Of a stretch of 64,000 bases of DNA, positions 45,529 to 53,996 are shown piece by piece. The position numbers and the translations under genes are program-made. Origin of the DNA: Grimontia celer (GTDB lineage Bacteria > Pseudomonadota > Gammaproteobacteria > Enterobacterales > Vibrionaceae); the NCBI RefSeq assembly GCF_900055185.1, contig NZ_FIZX01000002.1, positions 1,554,586 through 1,618,585 of the forward strand, in the 5' to 3' direction. Positions within the stretch are counted from its first letter, which is position 1. Each line of letters begins with the position of its first letter. Below the pieces are notes generated by a model. The model did not search any database. It was not told the DNA's origin and was given only the letters and a program-made list of their open reading frames with translations.

Positions 45529-46419
45529 ATGAGCACATTCAATCGGGTAGCCATTGTCGGCGGTACCCACGGGAACGAATTCAGCGGCATTTATCTTCTT
45601 AAAAAGTGGCAGGAAAGCCCTGCACTTATCAGCCGCCCCACCTTTGAAACTGAAACCCTTTTCGGCAACCCAAATGCTTTTCGAGATAACAGACGTTATT
45701 TAGATTGCGATTTGAACCGCCAGTTCATCCCTGCCGATCTTGCGAACCCAGAACTGGGTAATTATGAGCAAAGCAGAGCCAAAGCCATCAACCTTCAATT
45801 GGGACCGAAAGGCAACGCTCGAACCGATCTCATCATTGATCTGCACAACACCACCAGCAATATGGGCCCTACTCTGATCCTGCTGAAAAACGATGCCTTC
45901 AATACCCAGCTAGCCGCTTACGTGGCCGCACGCATGGATAATGCAGTCATTCTGTTTGAAGACCACTGTTCAATGGAAGAGCATTACTTCCTTTGTTCCA
46001 TCGCTGATCAGGGCATCATTATTGAAGTGGGCCCCCAGCCACAGTCTGTTATTCGTCAGGACGTGCTGGAGTGGATGGACGATATGACACGCCACATTCT
46101 CGACTTTGTTGAGCTGTTTAATAAAGACGAAGTCCCGACGCTACCGGATACTGTTTCGGCATACCGCTATGTGGAAACCTTGAAGCTGCCTGAAAACGAG
46201 CAGGGCGAACGTATCGGCATGGTGCATAAGAATGTGCAGGATGCTGACTTCACGCCACTGCGAAACGGCGACCCTATCTTCACCAAGTTCGATGGCACTG
46301 AAGTGCATTGGGATGGCGACTACGAGGCCTACCCTCACTTTATTAATGAAGCCGCTTACTACGATAACAACCTTGCCATGTCATTGGGTGAGAAGGTTGA
46401 TATCACCGTGATTAAATAG
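45529..46419 (+). CDS. aspartoacylase (AstE/AspA family zinc amidohydrolase)
   Basis: A 296-residue enzyme with the zinc and substrate motifs GGTHGNEFSG (His and Glu ligands), NPNAFRDNRRYLDCDLNR and DLHNTTSNMG (third ligand). It should cleave N-acetyl-aspartate or related N-acyl amino acids. Length is normal for AspA (about 300). Its stop codon TAG falls on the first three bases of a 266-bp MITE, see the element at 46417. Confidence 0.9.
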   Translation: MSTFNRVAIVGGTHGNEFSGIYLLKKWQESPALISRPTFETETLFGNPNAFRDNRRYLDCDLNRQFIPADLANPELGNYEQSRAKAINLQLGPKGNARTDLIIDLHNTTSNMGPTLILLKNDAFNTQLAAYVAARMDNAVILFEDHCSMEEHYFLCSIADQGIIIEVGPQPQSVIRQDVLEWMDDMTRHILDFVELFNKDEVPTLPDTVSAYRYVETLKLPENEQGERIGMVHKNVQDADFTPLRNGDPIFTKFDGTEVHWDGDYEAYPHFINEAAYYDNNLAMSLGEKVDITVIK

Positions 46420-46682
46420 ACCCAAACAACCTGAAGATACTTGTATTCAGAGGTCATCAATGCGTTCAATTCGAGGCAAATTTCGCGAGGAATAGTCGTT
46501 CTATTTCCGTGGAATTTAACGAAGAAGTGGGCGCATGGATGGCCTCCCTTCGGGCGAGTTGACTGGCGCCGAGCTCTTTGTTGTCCCTTTTTGATGTAGG
46601 TGACTACACCAGCAAAGCGACGCCGCGGTCACAACACCAGTCAATCTCGCTGAACCCTGCATCTTCAGGTCGTTTGGGTATA
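46417..46682. mobile_element. 266-bp MITE-like element, copy 2, overlapping a stop codon
   Basis: Same ends, length and interior as copy 1. The left tip reads TAGACCC instead of TATACCC and provides the stop codon of the aspartoacylase gene. The sequence directly beyond the right end continues AACTG, so without the element the gene would read AAA TAA ACTG. The element therefore inserted at the TA of the original TAA stop. Confidence 0.85.
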
Positions 46683-47084
46683 AACTGTTATCTTAATTCC
46701 ATAATTAAAGCACTGTTTAATGCAGTGCTTTTTTATTTAACTCGTTTCAAATTGAGAGTTAATTTAATTTCTATCGGCATGATGTCTAGCTTATTAATAT
46801 ATGCTTGGCTAATTATCAATCAATCGCATTTTTGCTGACATTCCCCTGACGATTTACCTTCCTTACCCTGATATTCACCTCACTAATAAACCCTAAAATC
46901 CGCGCTAATTTTCAGTGAGTTACATGGAGGTTTCTTGTACTCATCTCAGTAATTTTTCGATATCACGTGATCATACTTCCATGTAAAAAATGCCGACAAA
47001 AAATTCACTTATCGAATTCACAGCTATTCAGATAAGTTACCGATAAAAATAATTGACCTCTGTTAAAAAAGGAATGAAACGGCT
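46683..47084. other. promoter region of the chitinase gene
   Basis: Beyond a terminator at its left end this 402-base AT-rich stretch has no reading frame of note. It probably holds the chitinase promoter. I could not find a convincing CRP or other operator. Confidence 0.4.
46707..46734 (+). terminator. aspartoacylase terminator displaced by the MITE
   Basis: Stem AAGCACTG / CAGTGCTT followed by TTTT. It would lie about 20 bases after the original aspartoacylase stop if the MITE were absent. Confidence 0.8.
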
Positions 47085-49286
47085 ATGACGTTCAAGCCCA
47101 ATGCAATTTTTTCCGCCTTATTTATGGGAATGGCAACTTTTACTTCTCACGCTGCAATTTCTTCGTATAGCGCCAACGATATGGTAAATCCGCAAGGCGG
47201 TGTAGTTGTCGGTTACTGGCACAACTGGTGTGATGGTGCTGGTTATAAAGGCGGTAACGCACCTTGTGTGACATTGGAAGAGATCAATCCAATGTACAAC
47301 GTGGTTAACGTCTCTTTCATGAAAGTCTTCGATGTAGCAGAAGGTCGCATTCCGACTTTCCGCCTCGATCCAATGATTGGTCTGTCTGAGCAAGAATTTA
47401 TTAATCAAATTGGCGAGCTGAACAAACAAGGCCGCTCAGTGTTGATTGCGCTGGGCGGCGCCGATGCGCACGTTGAACTGAAAGCAGGCGATGAACAGGC
47501 ATTCGCTGACGAAATCATCCGTGTCACTGACCTCTACGGCTTCGATGGTTTGGACATCGACCTAGAGCAAGCCGCAGTCACCGCAGCCGACAACCAAACT
47601 GTGATTCCTGCAGCGCTGCGTTTGGTAAAAGACCATTATGCTGCGCAAGGTAAAAACTTCCTCATTACAATGGCACCAGAATTTCCTTACCTGACTCAAA
47701 GCGGTAAGTACGTGCCTTACATCACCGCATTGGAAGGTTACTACGACTGGATTAACCCTCAGTTTTACAATCAAGGCGGTGACGGTGTTTATGTAGACAG
47801 CGTGGGCTGGATCGCGCAGAACAATGACAATCTAAAGCAGGAGTTCATTTACTACATCTCGGATTCACTGGTTAACGGTACCCGCAGCTTCCATCAGATC
47901 CAGCACGACAAGCTGGTATTTGGCATTCCAACCAGTAATGACGCAGCAGCAACCGGTTTTGTGAAAGATCCAAACAAGCTCTATGCGGCATTTGGTCAGC
48001 TCCGCGACCAAGGCCAGCCTCTTCGTGGTGTGATGACATGGTCAGTAAACTGGGACATGGGCACAGACGCAGCAGGTAATCCTTACAACGAGCAATTCAT
48101 TAAAGATTACGGCCCATTCATTCACGGACAAACACCACCGCCTCCTTCCGAAGGCAAGCCAGTGTTTAGTGGCGTGACTGACTCACGTGTCCTTCACGGT
48201 AATGAATTTGACGCTCTGGCGGGTGTGACCGCAAAAGACAAAGAAGATGGCGATCTGACCTACAGCATTTTGGTTGACGGAAACGTCGATACCTCACGCC
48301 TAGGTCCGAATGTGCTGGTTTACAGTGTGACTGACTCAGACAGCAACGAAACCAAAGCGACGCGGTTGGTCGAGGTTTACAGTCAGAAACCAGTATTCAG
48401 TGGTGTAAACAACACCAGCGTGAAAATCGGTGACAGCTTTGACCCAATGCAGGGTGTGAGCGCCTCAGACGCTGAAGACGGGAACCTCACCGCAAATATT
48501 TCCCTCGAAGGAAGCGTAAATACATCTGCCATCGGTAAATACACCCTGACTTACTCAGTCACCGATAGCGCATTCCAGACCGTTTCAACAAACCGCGTGG
48601 TGTCTGTCACTGACGGCAGCACCTGTTCAAATGCCTGGGAGGAAACCCAGGTTTATAACGGTGGCGATATCGTCAGCCATGTAGGCAAGAACTGGAAAGC
48701 TGCTTGGTGGACACGCGGCGAAGAACCGGGCTCAACCGGAGAATGGGGCGTTTGGCGTCTTGACGGAGACAGTGATTGTGGAGACACAGGCACTCCTTCT
48801 CCGGCCCCTTCACTGAGTTTGTCGGGAGTGAAATCCAGCTACACCACTGACGACGGCACAATGTCACTTGATTTGACGTTGAAAACCAACGAGCCAATGT
48901 CAGTACAGGTTTCTGTAGTAGGAGCTTCTGTGATTTCTGGCGGAGAGGCACAACTGAATGTTGATGGTTCAATCAAGCTGTCTCTATCACTTTCCAACGT
49001 GGAAGCGGGCGCATACACACTAACAGCAACTGCCGAAACGGACAGTAGTGAAACACTGATTCAGAATGCTGCGTTTACCGTGAAAACGGGTAGCGTCACT
49101 CCACCTCCAGGCGGCGAGTACCCTGCATATGTAGCAGGTACTAACTATACCGAAGGTGATCGCGTAACTGGCATTGATGGCAATATTTACGAGTGCAAAC
49201 CATGGCCTTACACAGGTTGGTGTGCAAGCGCATCTTACGCGCCGGGTAACAGCCTTTACTGGGCAGATGCCTGGGATAAATTGTAA
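47085..49286 (+). CDS. secreted multi-modular GH18 chitinase
   Basis: A 733-residue secreted enzyme. Order: signal peptide (1 to about 24), GH18 catalytic domain (about 35-345) with the DxxDxDxE motif D154-D157-D159-E161, two Ig-like DUF5011 domains (about 356-505), a CBM5/12 chitin-binding module (about 507-560; AWEETQVYNGGDIVSHVGKN), a domain resembling GbpA domain 2 (about 568-670) and a C-terminal CBM73-like module (679-733; YTEGDRVTGIDGNIYECKPW). It hydrolyses chitin outside the cell, releasing oligosaccharides. Gene is monocistronic with its own terminator. Confidence 0.92.
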   Translation: MTFKPNAIFSALFMGMATFTSHAAISSYSANDMVNPQGGVVVGYWHNWCDGAGYKGGNAPCVTLEEINPMYNVVNVSFMKVFDVAEGRIPTFRLDPMIGLSEQEFINQIGELNKQGRSVLIALGGADAHVELKAGDEQAFADEIIRVTDLYGFDGLDIDLEQAAVTAADNQTVIPAALRLVKDHYAAQGKNFLITMAPEFPYLTQSGKYVPYITALEGYYDWINPQFYNQGGDGVYVDSVGWIAQNNDNLKQEFIYYISDSLVNGTRSFHQIQHDKLVFGIPTSNDAAATGFVKDPNKLYAAFGQLRDQGQPLRGVMTWSVNWDMGTDAAGNPYNEQFIKDYGPFIHGQTPPPPSEGKPVFSGVTDSRVLHGNEFDALAGVTAKDKEDGDLTYSILVDGNVDTSRLGPNVLVYSVTDSDSNETKATRLVEVYSQKPVFSGVNNTSVKIGDSFDPMQGVSASDAEDGNLTANISLEGSVNTSAIGKYTLTYSVTDSAFQTVSTNRVVSVTDGSTCSNAWEETQVYNGGDIVSHVGKNWKAAWWTRGEEPGSTGEWGVWRLDGDSDCGDTGTPSPAPSLSLSGVKSSYTTDDGTMSLDLTLKTNEPMSVQVSVVGASVISGGEAQLNVDGSIKLSLSLSNVEAGAYTLTATAETDSSETLIQNAAFTVKTGSVTPPPGGEYPAYVAGTNYTEGDRVTGIDGNIYECKPWPYTGWCASASYAPGNSLYWADAWDKL

Positions 49287-49604
49287 CCTTTCCTAAACAA
49301 TTCAGATTGTTAAAAACAAAAAAGCACTACTATTTGTAGTGCTTTTTTTGACCGTAAAGTCAGCTTTCCTCTGAAGCCCAATAAAAACGGGGCATCCATT
49401 TGCCAGCCAAATAGATCAATGTCACCATTCCAACAAAATAAGTAATCAATAAGCAAAAACTGAAATAGAAACGCGGTGAATGTGATCCCGATCTGCTGAA
49501 GGGTGTTGCAGGTTCCTTAGACTGGAGCCCGAAACATTAACAGTAATGACACATAAATTAAAAAATATTGCTGTTTTTAAATGCAAACACAGAGGGATAC
49601 ATTG
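49287..49604. other. intergenic stretch with a possible minus-strand relic
   Basis: After the chitinase terminator a minus-strand frame without stop codon runs from about 49533 down to 49360. It encodes one good membrane helix (FCLLITYFVGMVTLIYLAG) but has no plausible start, so it may be a broken small gene or chance. Confidence 0.35.
49318..49349. terminator. rho-independent terminator after the chitinase gene
   Basis: Perfect 10-bp stem AAAGCACTAC / GTAGTGCTTT with a TATTT loop, flanked by A and T tracts, thus usable on both strands. Confidence 0.88.
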
Positions 49605-49775
49605 ATGAGTGAAGTTTTATTAGCAGTTTTTGCTGGTGCGATCGTTGGCTTTTTCTTTAGTGCCGTGAAGTTACCGCTTCCTGCGCCACCGGTGATCTCC
49701 GGGATCATGGGTATCGTTGGGATTTACCTCGGCGGCATGGCTTATCAGACAATGGTCACGCGATTCTTTTCTTAG
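49605..49775 (+). CDS. XapX domain small membrane protein
   Basis: A 56-residue protein with two membrane helices matching the XapX domain, including the family pattern KLPLPAPPVISGIMGIVGIYLG. Function is unknown. GAGGGA lies 9 bases ahead of the ATG. Confidence 0.85.
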   Translation: MSEVLLAVFAGAIVGFFFSAVKLPLPAPPVISGIMGIVGIYLGGMAYQTMVTRFFS

Positions 49776-49865
49776 TATCGCCCCTATTCGTTTACCCCAT
49801 TAAGCGCCGTAGTTTGAGCGCTGGAATTTTTTTTTTTAACGACGTAGAGAATTCGAGGAGGACTG

Positions 49866-51329
49866 GTGTCGACAGGGAAGCTACCGCCGGCGGCAGATGG
49901 ATTGCAACTCAACTTCTGTAAAACATTGGCGTGTCGAAACTTTGGATTGAGTGATGAGAAGTATTATTTACTTCAAGATTCGGATCCATCTCGTCCCGGC
50001 TTGGTGTGCCGAGAGTGTGGTGCCTTTCCTCCTCTCCTTAACAACCAGGGTGTGATTGAAGAACTGAGTCGCCTGAAACAGCAAGACTCAGGCAATCTCG
50101 CCGCGTGCAATACTGAGGGCTGCGAAGCCTTTGATAAGCCCGTGCTCACACACCGCGAGCATTATCATGCGTTTGGCTACAGCGGTGAGCGTCAGCGCTA
50201 CCGCTGCAAACACTGTCAGGCGACGTTCGTAGACAAATGGTCCAATGCCAACCCGAAACTGGACATTCAACAGCGTCTATTGGGTTTGCTTTTTACAGGC
50301 CACCCGGTTCGTGAGATTTGCAGAAAACTGCATATCAACCCAAAGACCTTTTATGATCACTTGGAGCAAATTGCCGCTCGCTGCCGAAACAAACTGGCCA
50401 GCGTCGATGCGCGATTCCTGCAACTGGCAAAAGAAAATCCGCTAGCTTCGGCTCTGACAACACTGCAACCGCGAAGCGACAACGGCGTGATGTGGCTAAC
50501 GACGGGTGATGCGGAACATGGTTATGTATTGCTGCAAAACATCAATTACTCATCCGACGAAGAAAAGCCGGAAGACATTGAAGATGTATATGCAGAAAAT
50601 GCCAGACTGATGCCGGACAACTTCAATCACTTTACTGACTCATTTGAATCGAACCCAGAAGGGTTGCTCAATCAAGTGAACGAAAAATACAAAGAAGTTT
50701 TGTCGCGCAGTAATGTTGAAGACCTTTACACACGTCCAATCCACGTCGATTATCCGTCGAAAGGCTGCCTGATCCGCCCACAATACGCGGCATATGCGCA
50801 GTATCTTCGATTGAAAGAACTGACGGAGGGCTGGGGAGATCTCAAGGTTTACTTACCTCAAGAGCCTTTGCTTCGTTCCGCCATAATCAGTGTGTTCAAA
50901 GACCGACTGCAGGAAAAACAGTGCCACCCTATATATGTCGTGCAAAACGCGCAATGGCTAGAGCATGACAGCGCCGGCAGCATCGATATCATGTTGTTGA
51001 GTTGGTGGCGGGATCGCTGGGCATTTACTCAAAAAGGCCAAGCAGCAAAAGCAATTTGCCATTTAGGGAAAGAAAGCGGTAGTGAAGCAGAATGGCTGCA
51101 GCAAGCGACAACAACTGCATTGGAAGATTATCAAGATCGCTTCCACCTGCATTTCCGTTCCCTGATAGACGAACCAAGGCGTAGACTGCGTCCCGGTGGC
51201 TTACTACCACTGCTCGACATTTTCCGGGCGTGGAATAACCTTTGCCATCAAAACAGCGAAGGTGTTACGCCAGCACAGGCTTTGGGGCTAGCCCGTCATC
51301 CTTACACTTTGGCGAATTTACTGGCTTAA
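49866..51329 (+). CDS. zinc-ribbon and helix-turn-helix protein, probable domesticated DDE transposase
   Basis: A 487-residue protein with several zinc-ribbon pairs (CKTLAC, CREC, CNTEGC, CKHC) followed by a helix-turn-helix (EICRKLHINPKTFYDHLEQ), the order seen in IS1-type InsA proteins. The C-terminal FRAWNNLCHQ and TPAQALGLARHPYTLANLL resemble the ends of DDE transposases (TPAMALGL and LEELL). No inverted repeats or target duplication are visible. The start is GTG behind AGGAGG. Between lies an unrecognised region (about 185-420). It looks like a host-retained transposase relative with a regulatory or unknown role. Confidence 0.7.
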   Translation: MSTGKLPPAADGLQLNFCKTLACRNFGLSDEKYYLLQDSDPSRPGLVCRECGAFPPLLNNQGVIEELSRLKQQDSGNLAACNTEGCEAFDKPVLTHREHYHAFGYSGERQRYRCKHCQATFVDKWSNANPKLDIQQRLLGLLFTGHPVREICRKLHINPKTFYDHLEQIAARCRNKLASVDARFLQLAKENPLASALTTLQPRSDNGVMWLTTGDAEHGYVLLQNINYSSDEEKPEDIEDVYAENARLMPDNFNHFTDSFESNPEGLLNQVNEKYKEVLSRSNVEDLYTRPIHVDYPSKGCLIRPQYAAYAQYLRLKELTEGWGDLKVYLPQEPLLRSAIISVFKDRLQEKQCHPIYVVQNAQWLEHDSAGSIDIMLLSWWRDRWAFTQKGQAAKAICHLGKESGSEAEWLQQATTTALEDYQDRFHLHFRSLIDEPRRRLRPGGLLPLLDIFRAWNNLCHQNSEGVTPAQALGLARHPYTLANLLA

Positions 51330-51388
51330 TCGTTAGGGTGCGATAGATTTATTCGGCTCTATTTACGCCTTTATCACCGCAAGAAAAC

Positions 51389-51417
51389 AAAAAAGCGAGC
51401 CTATAGCTCGCTTTTTT
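51389..51417. terminator. bidirectional rho-independent terminator
   Basis: Perfect 10-bp stem AAAAGCGAGC / GCTCGCTTTT with a CTATA loop and a T tract, between convergent genes. Confidence 0.88.
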
Positions 51418-51436
51418 CATTGAATGCAAAACCAGA

Positions 51437-51766
51437 TTACTCGTCAGCTTCAGCTTCTGAGTAGTCTTCACTTACGCCGCCACGGGAAGTAGAGCACAAG
51501 TTGTAAACGACATGCTTGTGGTTGATTTCTTTCAGGTATTTCAACCAGCAAAGAGCATATGATGATTCAGCTGCACGACGGCCATTCACTTCATCAACAA
51601 ATTTCTGCTGCTCTTCATCTTGTGGAACCATTGCACCTTCGAACAGTGCTTTCATGGTACGCCCACTAGTTTCCAAAAGTTGTGCTTCTTTGATGGTGAA
51701 ATAGCCTGATCGAGCAAAACCTTTTGGAAAATGCTTGTCATCAAAAAACTTTTGACCACTAAACAT
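51437..51766 (-). CDS. maoP: MaoP (DUF413) family protein
   Basis: A 109-residue protein matching YifE/MaoP: FFDDKHFPKGFARSGYFTIKEAQLLE is the family N-terminal block (given here across residues 7-32), and the C terminus is acidic. In E. coli MaoP organises the Ori macrodomain by acting with the maoS site. No maoS-like site could be recognised here. The gene is monocistronic. Confidence 0.88.
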   Translation of the reverse strand: MFSGQKFFDDKHFPKGFARSGYFTIKEAQLLETSGRTMKALFEGAMVPQDEEQQKFVDEVNGRRAAESSYALCWLKYLKEINHKHVVYNLCSTSRGGVSEDYSEAEADE

Positions 51767-52421
51767 TATTTAGCTCCTTAACAAATTTGCGCAATATTCT
51801 TCATTAAACCATTAAGGTGTAAAGCAAAATATTGTTGATCTGACGATTAAGAAATTTAATTCTCAATCCGGTTTATAGCGGTGATTTTGAATTCTGTCGA
51901 GCAATTAACGACAAATTCATGATGAATTCTGCAGGTAACTTATCTGAGAAGTTTTCCCAGGTCGAGACAATAGAAAGTAAGCCTTTGTAACAATGTGAAA
52001 AACGTCAAAAATTGACAAAATTCCATCTAAGACAGCCTAGAAGGCTCCGCTTAGCCAACACCTTTCCTCGACTCTATTTATGAGCCAAACCTCACAATTT
52101 TACTGGCCTGTAGCGCTTTCAGCTCACAACGATAGAAACAAAGACTTCCCTTTCCATTCAATCTTTACTTACTGATGAGATTCTTTTCGTAACAATCGAA
52201 AACATTAATCAAAAACAGTGAATTTTTTCGTTTTATTTAATCGTATCGCTGGACTTATGCTTGGGAGGAATTGGTGTCATCGTTATGCCAAGGAACTTTC
52301 ATCAATTAGTCACATAACTTCGGCTATATTTGATGAGACAAAGGGTTAGCGAAATAATCAACATCCTTTTATTCTACAAAAAACTATTCCGAAGTATTGT
52401 TAAACGAACAGGGTAAATACA
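51767..52421. other. gene-free stretch
   Basis: This 655-base AT-rich region separates two small genes transcribed away from each other. I find no convincing frame, terminator, or palindrome. A 30-codon frame near 52259 with GGGAGG inside it is not supported. An undetected sRNA is possible. Confidence 0.4.
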
Positions 52422-52583
52422 ATGGCCAAGTGGGAACAGTGGCTGAAAAACGACACAAACCGTAAAGAGAAGTTTAATTCCAAATTCAATGACGAATTTG
52501 ACGATCGACCTCAACGCGACAAGAAGGCGCGCCGTAAGGCAAAACCGAGCCGCTCATCTCATGAGGATTACCCGTTCGATTGA
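52422..52583 (+). CDS. 53-residue highly charged small protein
   Basis: A small, highly charged protein MAKWEQWLKND... with a basic central RRKAKPSRSS stretch and an acidic end (HEDYPFD). It has an AGGG motif 9 bases ahead of its ATG and a strong terminator a few bases after its stop. It looks like a genuine nucleic-acid-binding or intrinsically disordered small protein; family not recognised. Confidence 0.65.
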   Translation: MAKWEQWLKNDTNRKEKFNSKFNDEFDDRPQRDKKARRKAKPSRSSHEDYPFD

Positions 52584-52587
52584 TGAA

Positions 52588-52619
52588 AAAAAAAGCCAGC
52601 GTCTTCGCGCTGGCTTTGA
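52588..52619. terminator. rho-independent terminator
   Basis: Stem AAAGCCAGCG / CGCTGGCTTT around TCTTCG. It serves the 53-residue gene and, in reverse, the permease gene. Confidence 0.85.
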
Positions 52620-52641
52620 TATCTCAAGTGTTAACGTACCA

Positions 52642-53553
52642 TCAGAAAAACATTTGGTAGGTGTAGCCCGTTAGTACTGCCATGCCAAGAACCACCGCTA
52701 GGAATGCCAGAATCATCTGGTTGCGGAACATGGATTTGAGCATGATGACTTCAGTAATACTTGCGCCAGCACTACCAATAACCAGCGCCATTACGGTTCC
52801 TATGCCCATGCCCTTAGCCAGTAGCGGCGCACTCAGCAAAATCACTGCCTCAGCGCGGATGTAAAGCGGAATACCAATCACTGCCGCCAAAGGTATAGCA
52901 AATGGATTATCCTCACCCGCGATAGAAGCAATCCATTCCGCAGGCATTGCACCGTAAATCAAAGAGCCCACACCAACGCCGATGAAAATGTAAGGCATCG
53001 CCGTTTTAAAGTCTTTCCACACTCCGCGCCAAATCTTCATCCACTTGTTCTCTTCTACCTTTTTCGTGCCACAGGTAGAGCCACAGCAGCTTTTTTCCGG
53101 CTCTTCATAGGTAGAAGGCTTCAGATACTTCTCGAATCCCAATTTTTCCAGTAAATAACCTGATGCCACTGAAATCACCAGAGCAGAAGCAAAATAGTAC
53201 GCCGTCACCTCTAAACCGAAGGTCACTGCAAAAAGGCCAATGATCATTGGGTTGAGTAACGGGCTTGCAAACAGGAACACCATCATGGTGCCAAATCCTG
53301 CCTGTGCACGAATCAGACCTTTAAGAAAAGGAATCGTCGAGCAAGAACAAAATGGTGTGATTGCACCGAGAAAAGCTGCCATCACATAGCCTTTACCGTT
53401 TTGGCTACTCAGCATGCTGCGGATTTTTTCCGGCGGGATATATTGCTGCAATACACCCACTAGATAACTGATCACCAAGAACAGTATGGTGATTTCCACG
53501 GCCAGAAAGGCGAACATGCCCAGGGTTGATTGAATGGTCTCCATTGTCATCAT
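52642..53553 (-). CDS. permease of the DUF318/ArsP type
   Basis: A 303-residue membrane protein with about eight helices and the family segment AAFLGAITPFCSCSTIPFLKG (cut at the Cys-Ser-Cys pair, about 56-76). A central cytosolic loop carries CCGSTCGTKK, a possible metal-thiol site. Related ArsP proteins export trivalent organoarsenicals; others in the family are uncharacterised. A divergent ArsR-type regulator and a strong operator-like palindrome support thiol-reactive metal or metalloid efflux. Confidence 0.83.
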   Translation of the reverse strand: MMTMETIQSTLGMFAFLAVEITILFLVISYLVGVLQQYIPPEKIRSMLSSQNGKGYVMAAFLGAITPFCSCSTIPFLKGLIRAQAGFGTMMVFLFASPLLNPMIIGLFAVTFGLEVTAYYFASALVISVASGYLLEKLGFEKYLKPSTYEEPEKSCCGSTCGTKKVEENKWMKIWRGVWKDFKTAMPYIFIGVGVGSLIYGAMPAEWIASIAGEDNPFAIPLAAVIGIPLYIRAEAVILLSAPLLAKGMGIGTVMALVIGSAGASITEVIMLKSMFRNQMILAFLAVVLGMAVLTGYTYQMFF

Positions 53554-53557
53554 TAAA

Positions 53558-53593
53558 ATCTCTATATTTCTAGAATATTCGAAATATAGAGAT
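53558..53593. promoter_or_regulatory. 13-bp inverted repeat, candidate ArsR operator
   Basis: Arms ATCTCTATATTTC and GAAATATAGAGAT are perfect complements around a ten-base spacer, ending five bases before the permease start codon. The position would block the permease promoter and ribosome-binding site. Confidence 0.75.
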
Positions 53594-53657
53594 TCACGCT
53601 CTCCTCTGCAAGATATTTCTGTTATTATCGAAATATTATTTTTGTACGGGAAACGCT

Positions 53658-53969
53658 ATGGAACTCGAAGCCGTTGCTAAAGCATTGAAAGAACTGGGAC
53701 ATCCTACTCGGTTAGCGATATTCAAAAGGTTAGTCAAAGGTGGGCATGCCGGTATCGCAGTGGGTTTAGTTCAGGAGGAATTGGACATTCCTGGTTCAAC
53801 CCTTTCCCATCATTTGTCTAGCCTTATGTCAGCCGATCTGATTGAACAACGTCGTGAAGGCCGCACCCTTTATTGCCTGCCCAGATATGAACAATTAGAA
53901 GGTGTGTTGGCGTTTCTTCGGGAAGAATGTTGTGCAGATGAATCCGCCGAAGAAGCTTCAAACGGATAA
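53658..53969 (+). CDS. ArsR family transcriptional repressor
   Basis: A 103-residue winged-helix repressor: ALKELGHPTRLAIFKRL and the recognition helix DIPGSTLSHHLSSL match ArsR. The metal-sensing CVCD motif in helix 3 is absent; instead there is a C-terminal EECCAD that could bind thiophilic ions. It faces the permease gene across a region with a perfect operator-like palindrome. Confidence 0.9.
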   Translation: MELEAVAKALKELGHPTRLAIFKRLVKGGHAGIAVGLVQEELDIPGSTLSHHLSSLMSADLIEQRREGRTLYCLPRYEQLEGVLAFLREECCADESAEEASNG

Positions 53970-53971
53970 AA

Positions 53972-53993
53972 AAGCAGGGCAATTGCCCTGCTT
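53972..53993. terminator. 22-base perfect palindrome after arsR-type gene
   Basis: AAGCAGGGCAATTGCCCTGCTT is fully self-complementary and starts two bases after the stop. It probably ends the ArsR transcript, although the T tract is short. Confidence 0.6.
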
Positions 53994-53996
53994 CTG

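Noticed and set aside
49866-51329. Active insertion sequence
   Set aside because: No terminal inverted repeats or target duplications flank the gene, and it has its own ribosome-binding site and a terminator.
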